The position numbers were made by a program, and so were the translations under genes. From Arthrobacter sp. PAMC 25486 (GTDB lineage Bacteria; Actinomycetota; Actinomycetes; Actinomycetales; Micrococcaceae), in NCBI RefSeq assembly GCF_000785535.1, contig NZ_CP007595.1, positions 3,494,439 through 3,558,438 on the forward strand: a DNA stretch of 64,000 nucleotides. The letters run 5' to 3'. Shown here in pieces: positions 27,547 through 35,648 of this stretch; positions within the stretch are counted from its first letter, which is position 1, and each line of letters begins with the position of its first letter. A model generated the notes under the pieces. That model was given only the letters and a program-made list of their open reading frames with translations. It was not told the origin of the DNA and did not search any database.

Positions 27547-27629
27547 GCGCGGGTGGCGGAATGGCAGACGCGCTAGCTTGAGGTGCTAGTCCCGGAAACG
27601 GGGTGGGGGTTCAAGTCCCCCTCCGCGCA
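27547..27629 (+). tRNA. tRNA-Leu (anticodon GAG)
   Basis: A class II tRNA of 83 bases without encoded CCA. The acceptor stem is GCGCGGG paired with TCCGCGC (one G:U), discriminator A at 27629. The anticodon stem CTAGC/GCTAG encloses the loop TTGAGGT, with anticodon GAG at 27580-27582. The variable arm is CCCGGAAACGGG, and the T arm is GGGGG-TTCAAGT-CCCCC. It reads CUC/CUU leucine codons. A terminator follows 7 bases downstream. Confidence 0.95.
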
Positions 27630-27635
27630 CAGAAT

Positions 27636-27672
27636 GGCTCCCTGAGAACTTCGGTTCCTAGGGAGCCTTTTC
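27636..27672 (+). terminator. Terminator of tRNA-Leu
   Basis: An 8-bp stem GGCTCCCT/AGGGAGCC with an inner GAAC-TTCG-GTTC hairpin (UUCG tetraloop), followed directly by TTTTCT. Confidence 0.85.
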
Positions 27673-28260
27673 TATGCCAGAAACACCGCTTCCCGCAGTC
27701 AGAACGAGGGCCCTATCTGCCTCACATGGAGATTAGCCCGAGCCCGCCGGCGCTTTGGGTCGTCTTTTCTTGCGTGAAATCCCCAGCCCAGGTCCCTAAA
27801 GGGATGCACGCCAAGACTCAACCCCATTGAAGTGAGTCCTTATGGGTTGCTCCTACAACTTGACACCTACGAATCCGGGGTTGTGCCGTGAAAGTATCTG
27901 TTGCGCGTCGCCTTGGTTGGAGTTGGGAAGTCGCGTTCGGTGCCGATGAGCCTGTTGCTGGTTTTCCTCGGGGTGGCCTTTGGTGTTTGTTCGTTGGCGG
28001 CGTCAGGCTGACGAATGGCCTGTTAGTAGAAGCAAACGACCCGGTGCCAGACGTTCAGCACCAGTAGCGTCCCTGCGACATTCACGTCAGGAGGATTCAG
28101 CCCACCGCGTGGCATACCCGGCCTTGGCGGTGAAGGAACAAACAAGGAGGGCAGGACATCATCACCGTCGGCACCACCGGTCCCTGGCTCGTGAATTTCA
28201 CCCTGGTGATGCTGGCCCTGCTGAAATTCCGGACGCGATTGAGTAAATAGAGACATGTTG
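27673..28260. other. Decayed or non-coding stretch between tRNA-Leu and the att-like site
   Basis: No recognised gene. A 59-codon frame from GTG 27888 to the stop at 28067 (+) has plausible composition but no ribosome-binding site. A separate frame ending at 28250 encodes a hydrophobic segment (PWLVNFTLVMLALLKF) without a start codon, although GGAGG at 28146-28150 sits just before it. These look like fragments of lost accessory genes. Confidence 0.35.
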
Positions 28261-28289
28261 TGCCCCGGACTGGAATCGAACCAGCGACC
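28261..28289 (-). other. Isolated 3' end of a tRNA gene (attachment-site remnant)
   Basis: Read on the - strand, this is a T arm (CTGG-TTCGATT-CCAG) followed by TCCGGGGCA, the 3' acceptor strand and discriminator of a tRNA. No matching 5' acceptor strand (GCCCCGG) or anticodon arm exists upstream, so it is not a complete gene. A lone tRNA 3' end is the usual footprint left where an element integrated into or excised from a tRNA gene. The parent tRNA is not in this window. Confidence 0.6.
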
Positions 28290-28325
28290 GAGAGAACTGA
28301 CGGCTCGTTAGTGTCACTGGATCTG

Positions 28326-29384
28326 CTACATCAATCCCCATTCCGCCGATTTCCGGTCCCCGAGTGTGGGGTGGCTGGTAAGCGGCTTGTCTGTCCGTGG
28401 CGAAGTTAGAGAGGATGCCTTAGCGGACGAGCTGGTCTGTGAGTTGGGCCAGTCGGTACTCGGGGTCTGCTTCCAAGACGCGTTGAAAACACTCGTGAGC
28501 TTTGCTGCCGCGGTCTTCCCGCCATTGGAAGATGCCGAGGCTGGTGAGCACGGGTGCAGCATCGGTACAGTCTGTGCGCAAGTAGAGCTGGAACAGCACT
28601 TCGGAGGCGCGCTCGACGCGCTTCCAGCGGGGGCTTTTTTGGTTTGACCCAGGAGTAGGTCGCGCATGCTGTCGTCGATGCCGGGGATGTCCGAGAGTAT
28701 CCGGTCCCAGACACTGATGAACTTGAGGTTGGCGATGAGTTCGGCAGCTTCGTCGTCGGTAGGTTCGCTACCGTCGTCGAGCAGCCTGTTCCAGAGGGTT
28801 CTGGCGCGGGTGATGGCAGCATGCGGGTTCATGGCTTTGATCCTGAAGCAGTGCCGTAGGATTTCGGTGCTGAGGGCGGGGCGGGCCAGCACGGGGATGC
28901 GGAACCTTGGGGATGCTTCGATGCTTGACCCGCGAAAGACCAATTCTGCGTTGAATTCGGTGGACAGCACTCGGTCCAGGGGATGGCTGACACTGCTGTC
29001 GGTGCCCAGGAGCAGGTAGTTGGTGAAGATGGTTTCGCCGATGAGCCAGCCGTCACGGATAATCACGCCTTGTTGACCGAGCCTGCCCGTCAGCTCCTCC
29101 ATCAAGCCCTCATGGGGGCGTAAGTCAATAGGGGGACACGGTGCGTGGGTGAAGATGCCGAAGACGACACCGGTGGCCTGGCAGTCCGTGCCGACGTGAT
29201 GCACGACCTGGTCGATGAAGTGTTTGGTGTCCGTTCCGGGAACCGGAAGGTTCACTCGGAGTGTGGCGCCGATGCGGCGGTCATCCAAGATGACGCAGAC
29301 CAGGCTTTCCTCGGGCCAGAATCCTAGACTGTGGCCCATGAGGGCGATGAAGTCGTCTGGGGTCTTGATGCTGAGCTTTTCCAT
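28326..29384 (-). CDS. DUF4192 protein, copy A, frameshifted C terminus
   Basis: The first ~250 residues match the DUF4192 family and the intact paralogue at 31044-32102 (LSIKTPDDFIALMGHSLGFW; GVVFGIF; IRDGWLIGE; LLLGQTK). After LLLGQTKKA the 0-frame turns into a Ser/Thr/Pro-rich stretch unlike the family and ends at 28326. Shifting one base back at the A6 run (T6 on the + strand, 28635-28640) restores full homology (WKRVERASEVLFQLYLRTD, then EADPEYRLAQLTDQLVR) to a stop at 28420-28422. The frame change costs no residues relative to the paralogue, so it is a one-base insertion, transcriptional slippage or a sequence error. I chose ATG 29384, with GGAGG four bases upstream, over ATG 29435. DUF4192 function is unknown. 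Confidence 0.7.
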   Translation of the reverse strand: MEKLSIKTPDDFIALMGHSLGFWPEESLVCVILDDRRIGATLRVNLPVPGTDTKHFIDQVVHHVGTDCQATGVVFGIFTHAPCPPIDLRPHEGLMEELTGRLGQQGVIIRDGWLIGETIFTNYLLLGTDSSVSHPLDRVLSTEFNAELVFRGSSIEASPRFRIPVLARPALSTEILRHCFRIKAMNPHAAITRARTLWNRLLDDGSEPTDDEAAELIANLKFISVWDRILSDIPGIDDSMRDLLLGQTKKAPAGSASSAPPKCCSSSTCAQTVPMLHPCSPASASSNGGKTAAAKLTSVFNASWKQTPSTDWPNSQTSSSAKASSLTSPRTDKPLTSHPTLGDRKSAEWGLM

Positions 29385-29488
29385 GATGCCTCCACATGGC
29401 GGTGCGGCTGGCTGATGCCGGTAACACTTGTTCATGGTTTGGCAGCGCGATAACTACATGACTGTTACCGCCGTGGGGACATTCAAAG

Positions 29489-30280
29489 TCATTGGAGGAG
29501 TTGTTCGGCTTGGTTGACGAGGATTCGGTCGAGGGGGAGGTGCTTCAAGCCGCGCAGCTGACGGTCGCGAATCTCTATGACCCGGCGGTGCCGGTGCGCA
29601 TTCGGGCCAGTGGCGACGGGATCCAGTAAGGGAGTCCACCGGTTGCGGAGCAGTTATTTTCGCTCGTGGCTGCTGCGACACCAGACCGGTGTCAATAGAA
29701 CAATGAGCCAGCGTGAGCGGATACTGCGCCGTAGATGTTGTCTGGATTCGCGGAACCGGGGAAGCCTGAGTGCGACGCTGACCAAGAGCACCGCCAGGGT
29801 TTCAAGGATAGGGACAAACCAGTTGAGGCCAGCGACAAAGGGGCTGATTCGGGAAGGGGTTCTTCGAGCAGTCCGAGTGCCAGTCGGTTGCCTAAGGCCG
29901 GGGCCATGAAGATGCACCCGGCCGCGAAACATCCCACCCCGGATTTGAAAGATCCGCTGTGCATATTGGGCAGGAATCGCAGTCAGTTCAGTGCGACGTC
30001 GGCGCATACCCAGATGATGAATGCCGATCCAATCCAGAGGAACAATTGCATGCCAGGTTGATCGCCGTAGGCCAGGGGCAGATTCTGGTTGGTGACTTCG
30101 ACATGGCTACTGAAGAAGCCGGCGACGACGCATGTGCCAGCCGCGGCGGCAGCCAGGCATCCGCGCATGAGGCGGCGGCGCCGTCGTGCTTCATCGCTAA
30201 AGGTGGCCAGGATAGTAGCGGTGTGGAATTGCTAAAATGCGGCCATGATCGTCACGACCAGTGCCAGTGCCCTCGTCTAG
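29489..30280 (-). pseudogene. Broken copy of the MAB_1171c-type membrane protein gene
   Basis: Aligned by eye to the intact paralogue at 32230-33198. Matching pieces are QFHTATILATFSDEARRRR, NLPLAYGDQPGMQLFLW, KSGVGCFAAGCIFM, then after a frame change LPRFRESRQHLRRSIRSRW, and finally VIEIRDRQLRG and VNQAEQLLQ up to TGA at 29489-29491. At least two Trp/Tyr codons have become stops (TAG before QFH; TAA after SSHERK), a further in-frame stop follows WVCADVALN, and a frameshift lies near 29830-29860. The 5' third is missing; homology ends at about 30280, ten bases before the divergent HTH gene. Confidence 0.75.
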
Positions 30281-30289
30281 AGTAGGGGC

Positions 30290-30916
30290 ATGGCGTCTCA
30301 GTCGTTCTCGCTTCACCCATCGTGGGATCGCATGTACGCGTCCGGAATGACCGTGCGGGAGATCGCAGACTACACTGGCCGGGCTCGCTCCACGGTGCAC
30401 CGGCACCTGCAGCTCCGAGAGAGGGTCAGTGAAGACCTCCGCGCTGTGCATGACGCTGCCAGGGAGGCTCGCGGCCCAGACTGGCCGCCCACTCGCTGGC
30501 AGCGTAGGTACAAGGAAGTCCAAGACTTCTACAAGTCGAATGGGAGGCTCCCCGCCGTCGACGGCGATGAAGTCGAGCACGATCTAGTTAATTGGGTCCG
30601 GAGCCAGCGCGCCTTGCATCGCCGCGGAGCTTTGCCGGCCATTAGAATTACGCTGATGGACATGATTCCTGACTGGGATGCGACTCCGCCACGGACAATC
30701 CTTGATGACCACTGGCGAGATCGCCTCTGTGAGCTGGTGGTGTTCGTCGCTGAGACTGGACAGATGCCCCGCTATAAGAAGTTCAGCGGGGAGTATGAGC
30801 ATGTCTTGGGAGTTTGGCTTCACACGCAACACCAAGCCCGCGCCGAGGGGCGGCTATTGTCGTGGCGTCTCGAGGAACTCGACGCGTCCTTCTCCGGCTG
30901 GCGCAGTAGAGAGTAG
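30290..30916 (+). CDS. HTH protein with two helicase-associated domains
   Basis: A 208-residue protein. Residues about 18-40 form a helix-turn-helix (MTVREIADYTGRARSTVHRH), resembling resolvase- or GntR-type recognition helices. Two copies of a helicase-associated (HA) domain follow: RWQRRYKEVQDFYKSNGRLP at about residues 65-85, and WRDRLCELVVFVAETGQMP at about 140-158, each ending in a W-rich segment. HA domains usually sit at the C terminus of phage- or plasmid-type helicases; here they stand without a helicase. It probably binds DNA. It is oriented away from the pseudogene, its 5' end abuts the truncation point, and it may have replaced the pseudogene's 5' end. Confidence 0.7.
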   Translation: MASQSFSLHPSWDRMYASGMTVREIADYTGRARSTVHRHLQLRERVSEDLRAVHDAAREARGPDWPPTRWQRRYKEVQDFYKSNGRLPAVDGDEVEHDLVNWVRSQRALHRRGALPAIRITLMDMIPDWDATPPRTILDDHWRDRLCELVVFVAETGQMPRYKKFSGEYEHVLGVWLHTQHQARAEGRLLSWRLEELDASFSGWRSRE

Positions 30917-31043
30917 CTGGCGCCGCTAAAGCGCACCTGTTGTCTGGACTCGGTAACAGCCTTGGGGCACGAGACTTTTTAGTAAGAGATTCGTGGGATA
31001 TCAAACGCGCAGGTTTATGCTGCACGTTAGCCCCACTTTTCGC

Positions 31044-32102
31044 CTACGCCATCCCCATTCCCTCGATCCGCGGACCACGACTCATTGGTGGCCGGAACGC
31101 CGAGTTCTTGTCCATGGCCCAGGGTGCAAGGATGCCGGCGCCGACCATTTGGTCGCTGAGTTGGGCAAGCCGATAGTTGGGGTCGGCTTCCAGCGCGTGC
31201 TGAAAGCACTGGCGGGCGCGGGATCCTTTGCCCTCCCACCACTGGATGATGCCAAGACTGGTGAGTACGGGGGCGGCATCAGTTCCATCGGCCCGGGTGT
31301 ATAGATGGAGCAGGAGCTCCTGGGCACGGTCGACGCGTTGCCATTGAGGCGGCCGCTTCGTTTGGCCGAGCAGCAAGTCGCCAAGGCTGTCCTCCAATCC
31401 AGGAATGTCGGCCAAGAGCCGGTCACGCACCGAGATAAATTTGAAGTCTGCCAACAACTCTGCCGACTGTGTATCCGTTGGTAGGGTGGCACCATCGAGC
31501 AAGCCAGCCCACAAGATTCGTGCCTTGGCGGTGGCAGCCCGTGGAGTCATGGACTCGATTCGAAGGCAGTGTTTTAACACCTCTTCACTTAGATCCCGCC
31601 GAGCGAGAATGGGGACACGAAACCCGGGGGTGGGCTCGATGCTGGAGCCACGGAAAACCAGTTCCACGTTGAGTTGGCTCGTTTTGATCCCTTCTAAGGG
31701 GCTGCGGGACAGCGGATCAGGGACAATCTGGAAGTAGTTTGTGAACGACGTTTCCCCGATCAACCAACCATCGCGGACCGTGATTCCGTGCTGCGAGAGC
31801 TCCCCAGTTAGGGCTTCCATGACGTCTTCGTATGGTCTGTCGTCCATGGGTTCCCACTGGACAGGTGTGAAGATGCCGAAGACGACGCCGGTTGCCTCGC
31901 GGTCGTTGGCAATGTATTTGACCGCGTCGCGCACATACCTAGTGGTGTCCGCTCCCGCTTTGGGAAGTCCTACCCGAAGGGTCGAGCCAATGCGGCGGCC
32001 GTCTAGAGTGATGCAGACCAGGCTTTCCTTTGGCCAGTAGCCGAGGGTATGCCCCATGAGGCTGATGAAGTCTTCCGGAGTCTTGATGCTGAGCCGTTCC
32101 AC
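31044..32102 (-). CDS. DUF4192 protein, copy B, intact
   Basis: A 352-residue protein of the DUF4192 family, widespread and uncharacterised in actinobacteria. The N-terminal signature LSIKTPEDFISLMGHTLGYW is followed by SLVCITL, GVVFGIF and IRDGWLIGE. The C-terminal segment WKR/WQR-VDRAQELLLHLYTRAD and YRLAQLSDQ resembles a short helical repeat. GTG 32102 has GGAGG four bases upstream, at the same relative place as the start of copy A, so I prefer it over ATG 32117. No signal peptide or membrane segment is visible, so it is presumably cytoplasmic. It lies 127 bases downstream of the membrane-protein gene on the same strand; copy A has the same arrangement. Confidence 0.82.
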   Translation of the reverse strand: MERLSIKTPEDFISLMGHTLGYWPKESLVCITLDGRRIGSTLRVGLPKAGADTTRYVRDAVKYIANDREATGVVFGIFTPVQWEPMDDRPYEDVMEALTGELSQHGITVRDGWLIGETSFTNYFQIVPDPLSRSPLEGIKTSQLNVELVFRGSSIEPTPGFRVPILARRDLSEEVLKHCLRIESMTPRAATAKARILWAGLLDGATLPTDTQSAELLADFKFISVRDRLLADIPGLEDSLGDLLLGQTKRPPQWQRVDRAQELLLHLYTRADGTDAAPVLTSLGIIQWWEGKGSRARQCFQHALEADPNYRLAQLSDQMVGAGILAPWAMDKNSAFRPPMSRGPRIEGMGMA

Positions 32103-32229
32103 AATTCCTCCGACCATTCACGGGTCATGAGCCGAAGCTCCTGTCACCAGTTCATGGGGAGGGGGAGAGAAAGCGACGTGGACTATGCCGCGCGGGCACC
32201 GCTGGGCCGACTTCGAAGCGCGGCTGTCG

Positions 32230-33198
32230 CTAATCTCCTTGCAAGAGTTCTTCTGCCTGGCTGACAAGCACGCACTCGCGAGGGTTCAAAGGCATCCCGC
32301 GAAACTGGCAGTCACGAACTTCAACTACACAGCGGTGCAGATGGACAGCGGAATTGCTTCTGAGGGGGTCCAATATGAGGGTCGCGCGATTGTGGAGCAA
32401 GTACTTTCGATCAATAGTGCTGCGCAGCCAAAGCTTCATCAGCAGCACCATGAACCAGCGGGAGCGCATATTGTGCTGCAGCCGCTGTGTGGACTCGCGA
32501 AACCTGGGCAGAATCAGCCCAATGCTGACCAGAATTACGGCCAGGCTTTCGAAGGCTGGAAAAGACCAGTTGAGCCCCCTGACCAACGGGTTGTCTTGTC
32601 CGGAATTCTCTTCCATCAGGCCCAGTGTCAGCCGATTGGCAAGAGCTAAAACCATGAAGACGCAGCCGATGGCGAAGCATCCAACGCCCGACTGGAAGGT
32701 GCGGCTGCGCATCTGTGGAAAGAACTGCAGAGACGTGCGTGCGACCGAAACACAGACTCCAATAATGAATGCCGATCCCGTCCAGAGGAATAGCTGCATG
32801 CCAGGCTGGTCGCCGTAGGCCAGCGGCAGGTTCCTGTTCGTTACGTCCACTTTGCTGAGTGAAAATCCTGTGACGACGCACGTCCCGGCAACGGCGGCAG
32901 CCAACCGTCCCCATCTGAGGAGGTGCCGCCGTCGTACTTCATCATTGAAGGTGGCCAAGACCATGGCGGTATGAAATTGCCAGAATCCGGTCAGGATGGC
33001 CAGGATGAGGACCAGGCCCACATGGTTGTGCCCGCCGAGGAGGGGGTCCGTTGCAGCGTAGACGGAAGGTATGAAGAGGGTGCAGGCTATGGCGGCAAAG
33101 AAGGTGGCGCGCAGGACGGATGCGCGCTCCTTGTCCAGGGCTGTGGGAAGGCGGACAGCGGTGAGGAGCCAGAGCATTGCCGCTGGGACGTAGTCCAT
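32230..33198 (-). CDS. MAB_1171c-type putative transporter (DUF6545-like)
   Basis: A 322-residue protein with about five to six hydrophobic segments in the first 230 residues (for example VGLVLILAILTGFW, MQLFLWTGSAFIIGVCV, SLAVILVSIGLILPRF). The soluble C terminus ends with VVEVRDCQFRGMPLN, recognisable from the DUF6545 tail. MAB_1171c-type proteins typically follow an ImmA/IrrE-like peptidase gene, and the peptidase gene here overlaps this start (TAATG). Despite the family name, transport has not been shown, and a role with the peptidase in signal sensing or regulated proteolysis is possible. A degenerate copy lies at 29489-30280. Confidence 0.78.
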   Translation of the reverse strand: MDYVPAAMLWLLTAVRLPTALDKERASVLRATFFAAIACTLFIPSVYAATDPLLGGHNHVGLVLILAILTGFWQFHTAMVLATFNDEVRRRHLLRWGRLAAAVAGTCVVTGFSLSKVDVTNRNLPLAYGDQPGMQLFLWTGSAFIIGVCVSVARTSLQFFPQMRSRTFQSGVGCFAIGCVFMVLALANRLTLGLMEENSGQDNPLVRGLNWSFPAFESLAVILVSIGLILPRFRESTQRLQHNMRSRWFMVLLMKLWLRSTIDRKYLLHNRATLILDPLRSNSAVHLHRCVVEVRDCQFRGMPLNPRECVLVSQAEELLQGD

Positions 33199-33674
33199 TA
33201 TCCGAAGACCTTGTTGAATCCAGACGGGTCGGCAGATGGTGCCTGCGGGCGGCGGAGGATGCGTGCGGTCAGGAGGTCGGCCAGGTATTCGGCGGTGGCT
33301 TCGGTGTCGTTGTCAAAGCTGCTGCGGCCGAGGATCATCAACGGAATTTGGGGGATGCCAGGTATCGGCGGGAGCAGGAGCGAAGCGGCAGAGTACTGGT
33401 GGTTTAGGATCAGGTGGGAAAATTCGTGCAGGATGATCAATTGTCGGTGCCAGACACTTATTTCCGGTGCGTGGAGGACGTAGTCACGGTCTTCGCAGTG
33501 AATCCAGAGGCCGCAGAGGTCGTGCCTGTCGAGGGTGGGCATTTCCCCGATGATGATTGGCAGGCCACTCCTGGCTTCGAGCAACGACTGGATGCTTTGT
33601 AGGTCGGGATATTCTCCAACGTCAAGCTTTCGGATGGCGTCGCGGGCTGTGCGACGGATCCGCCGGGGGTTCAT
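33198..33674 (-). CDS. ImmA/IrrE-family metallopeptidase
   Basis: A 158-residue zinc peptidase with the catalytic helix IILHEFSHLILNH (HExxH plus a third His) at about residues 84-96, and a downstream DTEATAEYLADLL glutamate helix. ImmA/IrrE peptidases cut repressors or antitoxins in response to stress or mobile-element signals. No xenogeneic repressor gene lies next to it here, which is unusual. I chose ATG 33674, where homology to the family begins; the frame is open to ATG 33764. The stop overlaps the start of the membrane-protein gene, so the two are translated together. Confidence 0.82.
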   Translation of the reverse strand: MNPRRIRRTARDAIRKLDVGEYPDLQSIQSLLEARSGLPIIIGEMPTLDRHDLCGLWIHCEDRDYVLHAPEISVWHRQLIILHEFSHLILNHQYSAASLLLPPIPGIPQIPLMILGRSSFDNDTEATAEYLADLLTARILRRPQAPSADPSGFNKVFG

Positions 33675-33861
33675 GTGCGACGCTTCAACTTTTTGTCTTT
33701 GGCCAAGTTTCGTTTGGGACGCGTTTCTGCTGACTTGCTCTTTGTGGTGCTGGCGAATAAACATGTGCGGAACCCATCGACTTCCTCAGCGACTGAGAGT
33801 CATCGCTCTACCCTAAATGCTAGATCCGCAAGTGCCGGCTGGGTAGGCGAGGGACGCAACT

Positions 33862-34374
33862 TTATTTGCGGTTGCCTTTGTCTTGCCGGGCGAGATGTTG
33901 CCTGAGGCCCTCTTCGCCACGGCGCATCAGTACCCGGTGGGCGTAGGTGAAAGCAGGCGCTGCCACCGGGCTCAGAAATGCCATCCATAGGCTGGTGGGT
34001 CGCACCCTCCACTCGATCTTCATTTGGGTGCCGCCGTGGGGGAGAGGCCTCAGCATGACGCGACCATCGCCGTGCAGGTCGCCGCCGGCGTCAAACGTGA
34101 TCTCGTTTGGGCTGTCAACATGGGTGGGGCGGTAGGACACCTTTAGTGTGTAACCTAGGGTTGCCTTGAAATTCAAGCCAGCGGTGGTGGCCGTGAGGAT
34201 CTCCGCATCGCTGGCGTCAGAGGCATACGGGGCCCGAACAAGTGGCTTCGCGAATGTGCAGCCTGGCCACCAATCGGGCCAAGACATGTCTGCGTCAGCG
34301 ATGACGTCCCAGACTTCCTGCTGGGTGTTGGGAAATGTCCATGACGATGAAAGGTCGTAGATGCGAGCTACCAT
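33862..34374 (-). CDS. SRPBCC-family (START/Bet v1-like) protein
   Basis: A 170-residue protein starting at ATG 34374. The N-terminal SWTFPNTQQEVWDVIADADMSWPDWWPG is the typical opening strand and helix of SRPBCC proteins, followed by alternating strands (GYTLKVSYRP, GDGRVMLRPLPHGGTQMKIEW) and a C-terminal helix. Such proteins bind hydrophobic ligands or act as polyketide cyclase-like folds; the ligand is unknown. A longer start at 34434 is possible but adds a non-homologous leader. It stands alone between the duplicated block and the sugar operon. Confidence 0.78.
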   Translation of the reverse strand: MVARIYDLSSSWTFPNTQQEVWDVIADADMSWPDWWPGCTFAKPLVRAPYASDASDAEILTATTAGLNFKATLGYTLKVSYRPTHVDSPNEITFDAGGDLHGDGRVMLRPLPHGGTQMKIEWRVRPTSLWMAFLSPVAAPAFTYAHRVLMRRGEEGLRQHLARQDKGNRK

Positions 34375-34470
34375 GTGGACATTGTCGCATGGCGGTTGCT
34401 GACGGGGGTTTGGACTAGGGTGAATCATTACCAAGTCTCAGAGCCGAACCGGGATACCACACCGGTCTGG

Positions 34471-34521
34471 ACGGTATCGACAGCCGAGCCGGTTCCCCGT
34501 TTCATCGGCTGTCGATACCGT
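34471..34521 (-). terminator. 17-bp perfect hairpin after the sugar operon
   Basis: ACGGTATCGACAGCCGA at 34471-34487 and its exact complement at 34505-34521, with a 17-base loop. It lies 61 bases downstream of the aldolase stop, last gene of the - strand operon. No T-run follows, which is common for strong actinobacterial terminators. An operator or mobile-element end is less likely. Confidence 0.6.
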
Positions 34522-34581
34522 AGGCTATTCCATTTTCCGGACCACGAGTTCCGAGTGGAGATCCGGTAGGGACTTGTCCTG

Positions 34582-35481
34582 TTACAAAGAGACCAGTGCG
34601 CCCTCAACTACTGCTTCGAGCTCGTGCAGGCGAGGAAGCGCTCGTTCGGTCAGTAGCTGTTCGCGAACGTCCGCTGAGACGGCGAGACTGTCCTTCCACA
34701 GTGAACGACCAGCCATGGCACCGCTGGCACCATTGGCCACCGCAATCTCCACCTGTTTGATGAACGTCTCATGATCGACGCCGGCTGACAGAACCGCCCA
34801 AGGCACGCCAGCTGCCGCTTCGGTGACTGCGGCGCTTGCCTCAGCTGATCCCGGGTACTGCAGTTTCAGGACCTTGGCACCACACAGGACGGACAGACGC
34901 GCGGAGTCGGCGACGAGGCCAGGGAAGGCTGCAGCGTAGTCTTCCTCGCTCTCGTCTTCGAGACGGTAGACGAGGATCTCGACGATGAGGAGCAGGCCCT
35001 CTTCAGAGCAAGCCGTGACGAGCTCACGAATTCCGTCCGCCACCCGTGAGTCTGCATCTTGACGGTCAGGGCGCATGTACCAGAGCATCTTCGCGACGTC
35101 ACCGCCAAGATCGCGCACCTTTCGCGGAGACATCCCGGGAACCAAATTCGTGAACTGGAGGCCATCAACTTTGTCGAAGCCCGACGCATCCAGGCCGACA
35201 ACAAGGGCGGTGTCGCGTGCGAGGACACCTTCATCGGCCACACGCGGTAGAGCAACCTCGGGATCCAGCAGAATGGCGGGTGCTGCGTTTCCGAGATACC
35301 GGACGAGATCTACTTTGGCGTCCGAGAGCTGTTCAGCGGTGATAGAGCCCGGACCGTCTGGTGCGTCATGCATTACGGCTTTCATACCATTGCGCTGGTC
35401 CGCTGCAACGATGAGCATCTTTCCGCTGGCAGTTGAGATAGCGGCCATGCCGCGGCGCTCGAGAGTCGTGAGTTTGTTCAT
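34582..35481 (-). CDS. Class I ketose-bisphosphate aldolase (LacD/YihT-like)
   Basis: A 299-residue (beta/alpha)8 aldolase resembling tagatose-1,6-bisphosphate and sulfofructose-phosphate aldolases. Family marks are LIVAADQRNGM near residue 24, AILLDPEVALP, KMLWYMRPD, and the Schiff-base lysine segment GAKVLKLQYPG at about residues 196-206, then PWAVLSAGVDHETF. It would split a phosphorylated ketose into two three-carbon units and is the last step encoded in this operon. The exact substrate cannot be assigned. Tagatose, psicose, sorbose or fructose bisphosphate, or sulfofructose phosphate, are all possible from the fold. It is followed by a strong hairpin. Confidence 0.8.
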   Translation of the reverse strand: MNKLTTLERRGMAAISTASGKMLIVAADQRNGMKAVMHDAPDGPGSITAEQLSDAKVDLVRYLGNAAPAILLDPEVALPRVADEGVLARDTALVVGLDASGFDKVDGLQFTNLVPGMSPRKVRDLGGDVAKMLWYMRPDRQDADSRVADGIRELVTACSEEGLLLIVEILVYRLEDESEEDYAAAFPGLVADSARLSVLCGAKVLKLQYPGSAEASAAVTEAAAGVPWAVLSAGVDHETFIKQVEIAVANGASGAMAGRSLWKDSLAVSADVREQLLTERALPRLHELEAVVEGALVSL

Positions 35482-35648
35482 TGGGTGCTCCTAATTTGGA
35501 TGGTGTTGGTAATTGGGGTTTTTGCTTCGGTGTAGGGTGCGCCGAAGCGGGCTGAAGAAGTGTTGTGCCATGCTTCCCACCGTGTTATCTCTCCTGCGAC
35601 GCAGGTTTATCTGGACCAGACGGGTTAGGAATGGGGTTCCAGGGCCAG

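Noticed and set aside
27607..27629. tRNA-Leu 3' end as the attachment site of the conjugative module
   Set aside because: I saw no second copy of this 3' end elsewhere in the window, so there is no direct repeat to support it. A partner outside the window cannot be excluded.
28261..28336. Complete tRNA on the - strand
   Set aside because: Only the T arm and 3' acceptor half are present; no matching 5' acceptor strand or anticodon arm can be found upstream.
35524..35548. 7-bp inverted repeat GCTTCGG/CCGAAGC as terminator between aldolase and kinase genes
   Set aside because: On the transcribed (-) strand the stem is followed by A's, not T's, and the genes appear to be one operon.
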